Positions 27,771 to 36,873 of a DNA stretch of 64,000 nt are shown piece after piece. The stretch spans positions 5,580,001 through 5,644,000 of the forward strand of contig NZ_JBEJGY010000004.1 in NCBI RefSeq assembly GCF_040253615.1, read 5' to 3'. This DNA is from Streptomyces sp. Edi4 (GTDB lineage: Bacteria; Actinomycetota; Actinomycetes; Streptomycetales; Streptomycetaceae). The notes under the pieces are model-generated. The model was not told the DNA's origin. It made no database searches and was given only the letters and a program-made list of their open reading frames with translations. Positions within the stretch are counted from its first letter, which is position 1. Each line of letters begins with the position of its first letter. The position numbers were made by a program, and so were the translations under genes.

Positions 27771-29162
27771 ATGAGCCGATCCGCGCACCCCGCCGGCCCC
27801 CGCCACGCCGACGTGCTGACCGAAGGGCACTACTCCGCGCCGCCCGCCGACCTCAACGTCCTCGACCCGAAGATCTGGTCGAGCACCGTCGGCCGTGACG
27901 CGGACGGCCGGCTCACCGTCGGCGGGCTCCAAGTGACGCGTCTGGCCGAGGAGTTCGGGACGCCGGCGTACGTCCTGGACGAGACCGACTTCCGGGAGCG
28001 CTGCCGGGCCTGGGCCGACGCCTTCGGGCGCGAGGCGGACGTGTTCTACGCCGGCAAGGCCTTCCTCTCCAGGGCCGTGGTGCGCTGGCTGCGCGAGGAA
28101 GGGCTCAACCTCGACGTGTGCTCCGGCACCGAGCTCGCCACCGCGCTGGACGCGGGGATGCCCGCCGAGCGCATCGCCTTCCACGGCAACAACAAGAGCG
28201 AGGCCGAGATCCGGCGGGCCATCGAGGCGGGCGTGGGCCGGATCGTGCTCGATTCCTTCCAGGAGATCGTGCGGGTCGCGCACATCGCGCGGGAGCTGGG
28301 CACCGTCCAGAAGGCGTTCATCCGGGTCACCGTGGGCGTCGAGGCCCACACCCACGAGTTCATCGCCACCGCGCACGAGGACCAGAAGTTCGGCATCGCG
28401 CTCGCCGACGGCCTGGCCGCCGAGGCCGTGCGCCGCGCCCTCAAGCTCGACGGGCTCGAACTGGTCGGCGTCCACTCCCACATCGGCTCGCAGATCTTCG
28501 ACATGGCGGGTTTCGAGGTGTCCGCGCGACGCATCGTGCAGCTGCTGGCCGAGGTGCGCGACGAGCACGGCGTCGAACTGCCCGAGATCGACCTGGGCGG
28601 CGGCCTCGGCATCGCGTACACCTCCGACGACGACCCGTGCGAGCCGCACGAGATCGCCAAGGCGCTGACCGAGATCGTCACGCGCGAGTGCGACGCCGCA
28701 GGGCTGCGCGTGCCCCGCATCTCCGTCGAGCCCGGCCGCGCGATCGTCGGGCCGACCGCCTTCACGCTGTACGAGGTCGGCACGATCAAGCCGCTCGAAG
28801 GGCTGCGGACGTATGTGAGCGTGGACGGCGGCATGTCCGACAACATCCGCACCGCGCTGTACGACGCCGAGTACTCCGTCTCGCTCGTCTCGCGCACCTC
28901 CACCGCCGAGCCGATGCTGGTCCGGGTGGTCGGCAAGCACTGCGAGAGCGGTGACATCGTGGTGCGCGACGCGTTCCTGCCCGCCGATCTCGCGCCGGGC
29001 GACCTGATCGCGGTGCCGGCGACCGGCGCGTACTGCCGTTCCATGGCAAGCAATTACAACCACGCCCTGCGCCCGCCGGTCGTCTCGGTGAGCGAGGGAT
29101 CGGCGCGGGTGATCGTCCGGCGTGAGACGGAGGAAGATCTCCTGCGTCTCGACGTCGGGTAA
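27771..29162 (+). CDS. lysA: Diaminopimelate decarboxylase
   Basis: This 463-residue PLP enzyme catalyses the last step of lysine synthesis, meso-diaminopimelate to L-lysine. The PLP-binding Lys is in DVFYAGKAFLS, the glycine-rich phosphate loop is GGGLGIAY, the substrate loop is VEPGRAIVG, and HSHIGSQ is also typical. The start is supported by a purine-rich stretch before the ATG. It heads the run lysA-hom-thrC-thrB of aspartate-family genes, separated from hom by a hairpin. Confidence 0.97.
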   Translation: MSRSAHPAGPRHADVLTEGHYSAPPADLNVLDPKIWSSTVGRDADGRLTVGGLQVTRLAEEFGTPAYVLDETDFRERCRAWADAFGREADVFYAGKAFLSRAVVRWLREEGLNLDVCSGTELATALDAGMPAERIAFHGNNKSEAEIRRAIEAGVGRIVLDSFQEIVRVAHIARELGTVQKAFIRVTVGVEAHTHEFIATAHEDQKFGIALADGLAAEAVRRALKLDGLELVGVHSHIGSQIFDMAGFEVSARRIVQLLAEVRDEHGVELPEIDLGGGLGIAYTSDDDPCEPHEIAKALTEIVTRECDAAGLRVPRISVEPGRAIVGPTAFTLYEVGTIKPLEGLRTYVSVDGGMSDNIRTALYDAEYSVSLVSRTSTAEPMLVRVVGKHCESGDIVVRDAFLPADLAPGDLIAVPATGAYCRSMASNYNHALRPPVVSVSEGSARVIVRRETEEDLLRLDVG

Positions 29163-29184
29163 ATGAAATAGTTGTCTCAGGATC

Positions 29185-29213
29185 CGGACCGAGGGCAGAA
29201 ACCCCGGTCCGGT
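29185..29213 (+). terminator. Hairpin between lysA and hom
   Basis: CCGGACC (29185-29191) and GGTCCGG (29207-29213) form a GC-rich stem extended by GGG/CCC inside. No T-tract follows. It may be a partial terminator or an attenuator between the two biosynthetic genes. Confidence 0.45.
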
Positions 29214-29260
29214 GAGTGAGACTGGTTGGCATTGCAGGTTTGAAGAGGAAACGAGGTCGG

Positions 29261-30589
29261 ATGATGCGTACGCGTCCGCTGAAGGTGGCGCTGCTGGGCT
29301 GTGGAGTGGTCGGCTCAGAGGTGGCGCGCATCATGACGACGCACGCCGACGACCTCGCGGCGCGCATCGGCGCCCCGGTCGAGCTCGCCGGCGTCGCCGT
29401 GCGCCGGCCCTCCAAGGTGCGCGAGGGCATCGACCCCGCCCTGGTCACCACCGACGCCACGGCCCTGGTCAAACGCGGCGACATCGACGTGGTCGTCGAG
29501 GTCATCGGCGGCATCGAGCCCGCCAGGGCGCTCATCACCACCGCCTTCGAGCACGGCGCGTCCGTCGTCTCCGCCAACAAGGCGCTGCTCGCCCAGGACG
29601 GCGCGGCGCTGCACGCGGCCGCCGTCGAGCACGGCCGCGACCTGTACTACGAGGCCGCCGTCGCCGGCGCGATCCCGCTGATCCGGCCGCTGCGCGAGTC
29701 CCTTGCCGGTGACAAGGTCAACCGGGTGCTGGGCATCGTCAACGGCACGACCAACTTCATCCTCGACAAGATGGACTCGACGGGCGCCGGCTACCAGGAG
29801 GCCCTGGACGAGGCCACCGCGCTCGGCTACGCCGAGGCAGACCCGACCGCCGACGTCGAGGGCTTCGACGCCGCCGCCAAGGCCGCCATCCTCGCCGGCA
29901 TCGCCTTCCACACCCGCGTCCGCCTCGACGACGTCTACCGCGAGGGCATGACCGAGGTGACCGCCGCCGACTTCGCGTCGGCCAAGGCCATGGGCTGCAC
30001 CATCAAGCTGCTCGCCATCTGCGAGCGCGCCGCCGACGGCGGTTCTGTCACCGCCCGCGTCCACCCGGCGATGATCCCGCTCGACCATCCGCTGGCTTCC
30101 GTGCGGGGCGCCTACAACGCGGTGTTCGTCGAGGCCGAGGCCGCCGGCCAGCTGATGTTCTACGGGCCGGGCGCCGGCGGATCCCCGACGGCGTCGGCGG
30201 TACTCGGCGACCTGGTCGCGGTCTGCCGCAACAAACTCGCCGGGGCCACCGGGCCCGGCGAGTCGGCGTACACGCGGCTGCCCGTGAGCTCCATGGGCGA
30301 GGTCGTGACCCGCTACCACATCAGCCTCGACGTGGCCGACAAGCCGGGTGTGCTGGCCCAGGTGGCGACGGTCTTCGCCGAGCACGGCGTGTCCATCGAC
30401 ACCGTGCGCCAGCAGAGCCGCAATTCCGGCGGCGGCGACGCGGTCGGCGTCCAGGAGGGCGGAGAGGCCTCCCTCGTCGTCGTCACCCACCGCGCGGCGG
30501 ACGCGGCCCTCACCGGGACCGTGGAAGCGCTGCGCAAGCTCGACACCGTGCGTGGTGTCGCCAGCATCATGCGTGTTGAAGGGGAGTAA
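29261..30589 (+). CDS. hom: Homoserine dehydrogenase
   Basis: This protein of about 442 residues reduces aspartate semialdehyde to homoserine. The NAD(P)-binding loop is LLGCGVVGSEV, the catalytic region includes SANKALLA, YYEAAVAGAIPLI and NGTTNFIL, and the C-terminal 90 residues are an ACT domain (DVADKPGVLAQVATVF), the usual site of threonine feedback. ATG at 29261 or 29264 is the start, with GAGG-type sequence upstream. Its stop lies 6 bp before thrC and the thrC ribosome site overlaps its end, so both are translated from one message. Confidence 0.97.
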   Translation: MMRTRPLKVALLGCGVVGSEVARIMTTHADDLAARIGAPVELAGVAVRRPSKVREGIDPALVTTDATALVKRGDIDVVVEVIGGIEPARALITTAFEHGASVVSANKALLAQDGAALHAAAVEHGRDLYYEAAVAGAIPLIRPLRESLAGDKVNRVLGIVNGTTNFILDKMDSTGAGYQEALDEATALGYAEADPTADVEGFDAAAKAAILAGIAFHTRVRLDDVYREGMTEVTAADFASAKAMGCTIKLLAICERAADGGSVTARVHPAMIPLDHPLASVRGAYNAVFVEAEAAGQLMFYGPGAGGSPTASAVLGDLVAVCRNKLAGATGPGESAYTRLPVSSMGEVVTRYHISLDVADKPGVLAQVATVFAEHGVSIDTVRQQSRNSGGGDAVGVQEGGEASLVVVTHRAADAALTGTVEALRKLDTVRGVASIMRVEGE

Positions 30590-30595
30590 CCAGCA

Positions 30596-31654
30596 ATGAC
30601 CCACCAGTGGCGCGGAATCATCGAGGAGTACCGGGACCGGCTCCCCGTCTCCGTTACGACGCCGGTCGTCACCCTCCGCGAGGGCGGCACGCCGCTCGTG
30701 CCCGCGCAGGTGCTCTCCGAGCGCACGGGCTGCGAGGTCCACCTCAAGGTCGAGGGCGCCAACCCGACCGGGTCCTTCAAGGACCGGGGCATGACGATGG
30801 CGATCACCCGGGCGAAGGAGGAGGGCGCCAAGGCGGTCATCTGCGCCTCCACCGGCAACACCTCGGCATCCGCCGCCGCCTACGCGGTGCGCGCCGGCAT
30901 GGTGTGCGCGGTCCTGGTGCCGCAGGGCAAGATCGCGCTCGGCAAGATGGGCCAGGCCCTCGTCCACGGCGCGAAGATCCTCCAGGTCGACGGCAACTTC
31001 GACGACTGCCTCACGCTGGCGCGCTCGCTGTCCGACAACTACCCGGTGGCGCTGGTCAATTCGGTGAACCCGGTGCGCATCGAGGGCCAGAAGACCGCCG
31101 CGTTCGAGATCGTGGACGCGCTGGGCGACGCCCCTGACATCCACGTCCTTCCCGTTGGCAACGCGGGCAACATCACGGCGTACTGGAAGGGCTACAAGGA
31201 GTACGCCGCCGACAAGGTCTCCACGCACACCCCGCGCATGTGGGGCTTCCAGGCGTCGGGTTCGGCGCCGATCGTGCGCGGCGAGGTCGTCAAGGACCCC
31301 TCGACGATCGCCACCGCGATTCGCATCGGCAACCCCGCCTCATGGCAGTTCGCGCTGGCCGCGCGGGACGAATCCGGCGGTTTCATCGACGAAGTGACGG
31401 ACCGTGAGATCCTGCGCGCCTACCGGCTGCTCGCCTCGCAGGAGGGCGTGTTCGTCGAGCCGGCGTCCGCCGCCTCCGTCGCGGGTCTGCTCAAGGCCGC
31501 CGAGCGCGGTCTGGTCGACCCCGGCCAGAAGATCGTGTGCACGGTGACCGGAAACGGCCTCAAGGACCCCGACTGGGCGGTCGCCGGAGCCCCGCAGCCC
31601 GTCACCGTCCCGGTGGACGCGGCCGCCGCGGCCGAGCGTCTTGGCCTGGTGTAG
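30596..31654 (+). CDS. thrC: Threonine synthase
   Basis: This 352-residue PLP enzyme converts O-phosphohomoserine to threonine. The PLP Lys is in NPTGSFKDRGM, the phosphate-binding loop is VGNAGNITAYW, and STGNTSASAAAY is characteristic. AAGGGGAG lies nine bases before the ATG. It is the second gene of the hom-thrC unit; a strong hairpin follows 39 bp after the stop. Confidence 0.97.
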   Translation: MTHQWRGIIEEYRDRLPVSVTTPVVTLREGGTPLVPAQVLSERTGCEVHLKVEGANPTGSFKDRGMTMAITRAKEEGAKAVICASTGNTSASAAAYAVRAGMVCAVLVPQGKIALGKMGQALVHGAKILQVDGNFDDCLTLARSLSDNYPVALVNSVNPVRIEGQKTAAFEIVDALGDAPDIHVLPVGNAGNITAYWKGYKEYAADKVSTHTPRMWGFQASGSAPIVRGEVVKDPSTIATAIRIGNPASWQFALAARDESGGFIDEVTDREILRAYRLLASQEGVFVEPASAASVAGLLKAAERGLVDPGQKIVCTVTGNGLKDPDWAVAGAPQPVTVPVDAAAAAERLGLV

Positions 31655-31692
31655 TGCCACACCGCGCGTGATCGCGGTTGCGCGCCGCCCCG

Positions 31693-31724
31693 CGTACGCG
31701 TCCCGCCGAGCCGGGACGCGTACG
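31693..31724 (+). terminator. Hairpin between thrC and thrB
   Basis: CGTACGCGTCCCG (31693-31705) and CGGGACGCGTACG (31712-31724) form a perfect 13-bp stem with a 6-nt loop, enclosed by GCCCCGC/GCGGGGC. It probably ends hom-thrC transcription, making thrB a separate unit. Confidence 0.65.
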
Positions 31725-31821
31725 TAAAGCGGGGCAACCCCGCCCGAAGGGGCACAGGGGGCTCGCGACACGCATCGTGCGCCTCCTGTGCGCCCTATGT
31801 CGCCGCGGAACCTTCCTTCGA

Positions 31822-31827
31822 TAGGCT
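31822..31827 (+). promoter_or_regulatory. Possible -10 element for thrB
   Basis: TAGGCT lies in the 301-bp gap between thrC and thrB. A -35 about 18 bp upstream is weak (TGTCGC). The gap holds no gene. Confidence 0.3.
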
Positions 31828-31955
31828 GTACCCAACCCGCCCCGCCGCATATGCCGTGGTGCAGTTGCCCACGTGGCCCCTCGGGTGTTTTGTACATCTT
31901 CGGAAAACCTCGCAGCAGACCCCAGCAGCAGCCCTCACAAGGAGTCATCAGAGCG

Positions 31956-32873
31956 ATGGCCGGTCCCGCGTTCCGCGCCGCCGCCGTACGGGTGCGCGTC
32001 CCCGCCACCAGTGCCAACCTCGGCCCGGGCTTCGACTCCCTCGGCCTGTCACTGGGGCTCTACGACGACGTGGTCGTCCGCGTCGCCGACTCCGGCCTCG
32101 GCATCGACATCGCGGGTGAGGGCGCCCAGAGCCTGCCCCGCGACGAGAGCCATCTGCTCGTACGGTCCCTGCGCACCGCCTTCGACCTGCTCGGCGGCCA
32201 GCCGCGCGGCCTCGAGGTCGTCTGCGCCAACCGCATCCCGCACGGGCGCGGCCTCGGGTCCTCCTCCGCCGCCATCTGCGCCGGCATCGTCGCCGCGCGC
32301 GCCGTGACCATAGGCGGCGACGCCCGGCTCGACGACGTGGCCCTGCTGGAACTCGCGACCGAGATCGAGGGCCACCCCGACAACGTCGCCGCCTGTCTGC
32401 TCGGGGGTTTCACGCTCTCCTGGATGGACGGCGGCGCGGCCCGCGCGATCAGGATGGATCCCGCGGACTCCATCGTTCCGGTGGTCTTCGTGCCGGGCAA
32501 GGCGGTCCTGACCCAGACCGCGCGCGGGCTGCTCCCGCGCTCCGTTCCGCACGTCGACGCGGCGGCCAACGCGGGACGCGCGGCCCTGCTCGTGGAGGCC
32601 ATGACCCGGCGCCCCGAGCTGCTGCTCGCCGGCACCGAGGACCGGCTCCACCAGGAGTACCGCGCACCGGCCATGCCGGAGAGCGTGGCACTGGTCAACC
32701 GGCTGCGCGCGGACGGTGTCCCCGCGGTCATCTCCGGCGCGGGCCCCACGGTGCTCGCGCTGGTCGAGGACGGTGCGGCCGACAAGGTCGCACGCCTTGC
32801 GGGGGAGGGGTGGGCCGCCAACCGGCTCAGTCTCGACGCCGCGGGCGCGAGCGTCCTGCCGCTCGGCTCCTAG
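31956..32873 (+). CDS. thrB: Homoserine kinase
   Basis: This 305-residue GHMP-family kinase phosphorylates homoserine with ATP. The ATP loop is PHGRGLGSSSAAI, the N-terminal strand is RVPATSANLGPGFDSLG, and ISGAGPTVLA is the third family motif. The ATG at 31956 has AAGGAG eleven bases upstream. It follows thrC but with a 301-bp gap containing a hairpin and a possible promoter. Confidence 0.97.
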   Translation: MAGPAFRAAAVRVRVPATSANLGPGFDSLGLSLGLYDDVVVRVADSGLGIDIAGEGAQSLPRDESHLLVRSLRTAFDLLGGQPRGLEVVCANRIPHGRGLGSSSAAICAGIVAARAVTIGGDARLDDVALLELATEIEGHPDNVAACLLGGFTLSWMDGGAARAIRMDPADSIVPVVFVPGKAVLTQTARGLLPRSVPHVDAAANAGRAALLVEAMTRRPELLLAGTEDRLHQEYRAPAMPESVALVNRLRADGVPAVISGAGPTVLALVEDGAADKVARLAGEGWAANRLSLDAAGASVLPLGS

Positions 32874-32920
32874 GGCCGGGACCGGGCGTCAGGGAGCACG
32901 GCTTGCCGGTGAACGAGAGG

Positions 32921-32948
32921 GGGAATGTTTGTTGGATCCGGTAGTGTT
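32921..32948 (+). promoter_or_regulatory. Possible SigR-type promoter of rho
   Basis: GGGAAT (32921-32926), then 19 bp, then GTT (32946-32948) fits the SigR disulfide-stress promoter pattern GGGAAT-N18/19-GTT known in Streptomyces. It is about 336 bp before the rho start, so the message would have a long leader. The 410-bp thrB-rho gap contains no gene I can support. Confidence 0.45.
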
Positions 32949-33283
32949 AACCTCAAGTCTGCATCGGTCGTCTTCGTGGCGCGGTGCTTCGTGTCCCCTT
33001 CAGGGACCGCCTTTCTTCCGAGAGCCTCCCCAACTGCCTGCGCAGCCTGCCTGAGCAGTTTCGAGCACGCTCCGGAACCGGCACGACACCCCACGCTCCT
33101 TCCCGGCAGGGGCCGAGCAGGGGGATCTCGGGCCGGAACCCACGCACTTTTGTCTCTCCGCCGTACGCGGCGGACCACCGCCCCGGCACGATCAGTGATC
33201 GACAAGATCACGGGCCGCAGCCGGACAGCACAACCGGTCGCCGAGCCAGACAGGCCGACGTCCGCTCCAGGGAAGGACCCTTC

Positions 33284-35359
33284 GTGAGCGACACCACCGA
33301 TCTGATGGGCGTGAGTGCCGACAGTTCTGTCGACAACGCCGCGCCCGCCGCAGGTGCTGCCTCTGGCACCACCGCACGGCGCCGCCGCTCCGGCACCGGC
33401 CTCGACGGCATGGTCCTGGCCGAGCTGCAGCAGGTCGCGTCCGGCCTCGGCATCAGGGGCACCGCGCGCATGCGCAAGAGCCAGCTGATCGAGGTCATCA
33501 AGGAGGCGCAGGCCGGGGGCGCATCGGCGTCGGCCAAGAGCGCCCCGGCCGCCGACGGCGCCGAGACCAAGCCGAAGCGCCGCGCCACCTCCAAGGCGCG
33601 CACCGGCGACGACGCCGCCGCTCCCGCCGCCGACAAGCAGGCCGCGCAGCAGCAGATCGACATCCCGGGCCAGCCGTCCGCCAAGGCGTCCGACCAGTCC
33701 GGCGCGGGCGACGAGCAGCCCGCGGGCGAGCGGCGCCGCCGTCGGGCCACCGCGCCTTCCGGCAGCCCCGAGTCCACCTCGGCCGCCGTCGAGACCGTCA
33801 CCAAGACGGAGGCCAAGGCCGAGGTGAAGACCGAGAACCAGCCCGAGACCAAGGCCGCCGAGGCCGTCGACACCGCCGAGGGCCGCCGTGGCCGCGACCG
33901 CGGTGAGCGCGGCGACCGTGGCGAGCGCAGGGACCGCCAGCGCGGTGAGCGTGGCGACCGGGCCGAGCGGGGCGACCGCGGTGAGCGCGGGGAGCGTCAG
34001 CGCGGCGACCGCGGCAAGGGCGACGACCAGCAGGGCGGCCAGCGCCAGCGCCAGGGCGGCCAGCAGGGTCAGCAGAGCCAGCAGCAGAACAACGGCCCGC
34101 AGGACGACTTCGACGACGACGGCAGCCGCCGTGGCCGGCGTGGACGCTACCGCGACCGCCGCGGCCGTCGCGGGGGCCGTGAGGAGTTCGGCGCCGAGCC
34201 GCAGGTCGCCGACGACGACGTCCTGATCCCCGTCGCGGGCATCCTGGACATCCTCGACAACTACGCGTTCATCCGGACCTCCGGCTACCTGCCGGGCCCC
34301 AACGACGTGTACGTCTCGCTCGCCCAGGTCCGCAAGAACGGTCTGCGCAAGGGTGACCACGTCACCGGCGCGGTGCGTCAGCCCAAGGACGGCGAGCGCC
34401 GCGAGAAGTTCAACGCCCTGGTGCGTCTGGACTCCTCCAACGGCATGGCCGCCGACTCGGGCCGCGGCCGCCCCGAGTTCAACAAGCTGACCCCGCTCTA
34501 CCCCCAGGACCGGCTCCGTCTGGAGACCGACCCGGGCATCCTGACCACGCGGATCATCGACCTCGTGTCGCCGATCGGCAAGGGCCAGCGAGGCCTGATC
34601 GTGGCTCCGCCGAAGACCGGCAAGACCATGATCATGCAGGCGGTCGCCAACGCGATCACCCACAACAACCCCGAGTGCCACCTGATGGTCGTCCTGGTCG
34701 ACGAGCGTCCGGAGGAAGTCACCGACATGCAGCGGTCGGTGAAGGGCGAGGTCATCTCCTCGACCTTCGACCGTCCCGCCGAGGACCACACCACCGTCGC
34801 CGAGCTGGCCATCGAGCGCGCCAAGCGTCTCGTCGAGCTCGGCCACGACGTGGTCGTCCTTCTCGACTCGATCACCCGTCTGGGCCGTGCGTACAACCTG
34901 GCGGCCCCGGCCTCCGGCCGCATCCTGTCCGGTGGTGTCGACTCGACCGCGCTCTACCCGCCGAAGCGCTTCTTCGGTGCCGCGCGCAACATTGAGGACG
35001 GCGGCTCGCTGACCATCCTCGCCACCGCGCTCGTGGAGACCGGCTCGCGCATGGACGAGGTGATCTTCGAGGAGTTCAAGGGCACCGGCAACATGGAGCT
35101 CAAGCTCGACCGCAAGCTCGCCGACAAGCGCATCTTCCCGGCGGTGGACGTGGACGCGTCCGGCACCCGCAAGGAAGAGATCCTGCTCGGCAGCGACGAG
35201 CTCGCGGTCGTCTGGAAGCTGCGCCGGGTGCTGCACGCCCTCGACCAGCAGCAGGCCATCGAGCTGCTCCTGGACAAGATGAAGCAGACGAAGTCGAACG
35301 CCGAGTTCCTGCTCCAGATCCAGAAGACCACTCCGGGTCCGGGCAACGGCAACGACTAG
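33284..35359 (+). CDS. rho: Transcription termination factor Rho
   Basis: This protein of about 691 residues is much longer than the 419-residue E. coli protein. The N-terminal Rho helix-bundle domain is interrupted by an insertion of over 200 residues: first Ala/Lys/Pro-rich, then a run of RGERGDR-like units, then Gln-rich and an Arg/Gly box. The RNA-binding cold-shock-like domain (ILDILDNYAFIRTSGYLPG in outline) and the RecA-like ATPase with APPKTGKT and the LLDSITRLGRAYN loop follow. It is a hexameric RNA helicase that ends transcription. The GTG at 33284 has GGAAGGA upstream. A 17-bp hairpin follows the gene. Confidence 0.97.
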   Translation: MSDTTDLMGVSADSSVDNAAPAAGAASGTTARRRRSGTGLDGMVLAELQQVASGLGIRGTARMRKSQLIEVIKEAQAGGASASAKSAPAADGAETKPKRRATSKARTGDDAAAPAADKQAAQQQIDIPGQPSAKASDQSGAGDEQPAGERRRRRATAPSGSPESTSAAVETVTKTEAKAEVKTENQPETKAAEAVDTAEGRRGRDRGERGDRGERRDRQRGERGDRAERGDRGERGERQRGDRGKGDDQQGGQRQRQGGQQGQQSQQQNNGPQDDFDDDGSRRGRRGRYRDRRGRRGGREEFGAEPQVADDDVLIPVAGILDILDNYAFIRTSGYLPGPNDVYVSLAQVRKNGLRKGDHVTGAVRQPKDGERREKFNALVRLDSSNGMAADSGRGRPEFNKLTPLYPQDRLRLETDPGILTTRIIDLVSPIGKGQRGLIVAPPKTGKTMIMQAVANAITHNNPECHLMVVLVDERPEEVTDMQRSVKGEVISSTFDRPAEDHTTVAELAIERAKRLVELGHDVVVLLDSITRLGRAYNLAAPASGRILSGGVDSTALYPPKRFFGAARNIEDGGSLTILATALVETGSRMDEVIFEEFKGTGNMELKLDRKLADKRIFPAVDVDASGTRKEEILLGSDELAVVWKLRRVLHALDQQQAIELLLDKMKQTKSNAEFLLQIQKTTPGPGNGND

Positions 35360-35385
35360 TAACTCCGGTTCCCCCAGGGCCAGTT

Positions 35386-35423
35386 GACGGCGCCCCCGGC
35401 ACTTCGGTGCCGGGGGCGCCGTC
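35386..35423 (+). terminator. Terminator of rho
   Basis: GACGGCGCCCCCGGCAC and GTGCCGGGGGCGCCGTC form a perfect 17-bp stem closed by a TTCG tetraloop, 26 bp after the stop codon. Confidence 0.9.
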
Positions 35424-35702
35424 GCGTGCGGGGCGCTCGGGGCCGCACGCGCGCCGGCTGAGGTATTCGACACACCCCGCGCGCCCGCCCGGGCCCGGGG
35501 CGGTCGGCGGCGTCCACGCGAACCCGCAGGTGAGAGCGGCGAAAGGGGCGCCGAGGAGCGCGCGGAACCCGCCGCTCTCTTAGGGGGCTCTTAGAACCCT
35601 GTGCAACCCTTCTTGGTGCTTCGACGTCTGACGAGTGTCGACAATCCGTGCCTGAACACCGGGGCAGGGGGCAATCGGGAAGCACCGAGAACTGAGGAGA
35701 CC

Positions 35703-36812
35703 ATGGCCGAGCAGGGCGCACGCAACAGTCGAATACGCGGGGCGGGAAAGCGCCGCAAGCAGCCCAGCGGGCGCCGCCGCGCCGTGCGGATCGCCGCGTG
35801 GAGCGCGGCAGGGGTCGTACTCGTCGGCGGGACCGGCCTCGGCTACGTGTACTTCAAGCTCAACGGCAACCTCAAGGGCGTCGACATCAACGCCCAGCTC
35901 GGCACCGACCGCCCGCAGAACGTCGACAACGGCTCGGAGGACATCCTGGTCCTCGGCTCGGACTCGCGGGCCGGCGCCAACAAGGAGTACGGCACGGACG
36001 ACGGCGGAGCCCGCTCCGACACCGCGATGATCGTCCACGTCTACCAGGGCCACAAGAGCGCGAGCGTCGTCTCCATCCCGCGCGACACCCTGGTCACGCG
36101 CCCCTCCTGCACCACCGACGACGGCAAGAGCGACCCCGGCGGCAAGCGCCAGATGTTCAACACGGCGTACGAGGTCGGCGGCCCGGTCTGCGCCGTCAAG
36201 ACCGTCGAGCAGATGTCCGGCATCCGCATGGACCACTACGTCGAGGTCGACTTCACCGGCTTCAAGAAGCTCATCGACCAGCTCGGCGGGGTGCCCGTCA
36301 CCACCAACAAGCCGATCAAGGACGACAAGAGCCACCTCGACCTGCCGGCCGGCAAGCACACCCTCAACGGCGAGCAGGCGCTCGGCCTCGTACGGACCCG
36401 CCACGGCGTGGTCGGCGACGGCAGCGACCTGGGCCGTATCCAGCTCCAGCAGGCCTTCATCAAGGCGCTGATCAGCCAGGTCAAGAGCGTCGGCGTCTTC
36501 GGCAACCCCGCCAGGCTCTACGGTCTCGCCGACGCCGCCACCAAGGCGATCACCACCGACACCGATCTGAGCTCGGTGAACTCGCTGATCGGTTTCGCGA
36601 GCGGCCTCAAGGGGCTGGACGCGTCCAACGTCAAGATGATCACGCTGCCGGTGCAGTACGACAAGCGCGACCCCAACCGCGTCAGCCCTCTGGAGGAGCA
36701 GTCGCGCCAGGTGTGGGACGCCCTCGCCAAGGACCAGCCGATCCCGGCGTCCGCCACCGCCGACTCGGCGGGCGACAAGGGCACGGCCGGTGGCTACGTG
36801 GCTGGTCAGTAG
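35703..36812 (+). CDS. LCP (LytR-CpsA-Psr) family cell-wall glycopolymer ligase
   Basis: This protein of about 369 residues begins with an Arg-rich cytosolic start and one membrane segment (about 30-52), followed by an extracellular LCP domain with LVLGSDSRAG, ARSDTAMIVHVYQ, SIPRDTLV and GEQALGLVRTRH. The conserved Asp and Arg residues for binding polyprenyl pyrophosphate are present. These enzymes attach teichoic-acid-like or other glycopolymers to peptidoglycan. GAGGAGA precedes the ATG at 35703. It has strong hairpins on both sides and is a single-gene unit. Confidence 0.95.
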   Translation: MAEQGARNSRIRGAGKRRKQPSGRRRAVRIAAWSAAGVVLVGGTGLGYVYFKLNGNLKGVDINAQLGTDRPQNVDNGSEDILVLGSDSRAGANKEYGTDDGGARSDTAMIVHVYQGHKSASVVSIPRDTLVTRPSCTTDDGKSDPGGKRQMFNTAYEVGGPVCAVKTVEQMSGIRMDHYVEVDFTGFKKLIDQLGGVPVTTNKPIKDDKSHLDLPAGKHTLNGEQALGLVRTRHGVVGDGSDLGRIQLQQAFIKALISQVKSVGVFGNPARLYGLADAATKAITTDTDLSSVNSLIGFASGLKGLDASNVKMITLPVQYDKRDPNRVSPLEEQSRQVWDALAKDQPIPASATADSAGDKGTAGGYVAGQ

Positions 36813-36842
36813 GGCCGCGGCGGGGCTGGGGGGATGCCAGGG

Positions 36843-36869
36843 CCGCGCCGGGGGAGAGCCCCGGCGCGG
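36843..36869 (+). terminator. Terminator of the LCP gene
   Basis: CCGCGCCGGGG and CCCCGGCGCGG form a perfect 11-bp stem with a 5-nt loop, 30 bp after the stop codon. Confidence 0.8.
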
Positions 36870-36873
36870 GCGG

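Noticed and set aside
29315..31228. Long open frame on the minus strand opposite hom and thrC
   Set aside because: It is His/Val/Ala/Gly/Arg-rich with no recognisable domain and covers two well supported genes; an effect of high GC codon use.
32870..35473. 867-codon minus-strand frame opposite rho
   Set aside because: Low-complexity translation (Leu/Val/Ala/Gly runs) mirrors the rho repeats; no ribosome site or motif.
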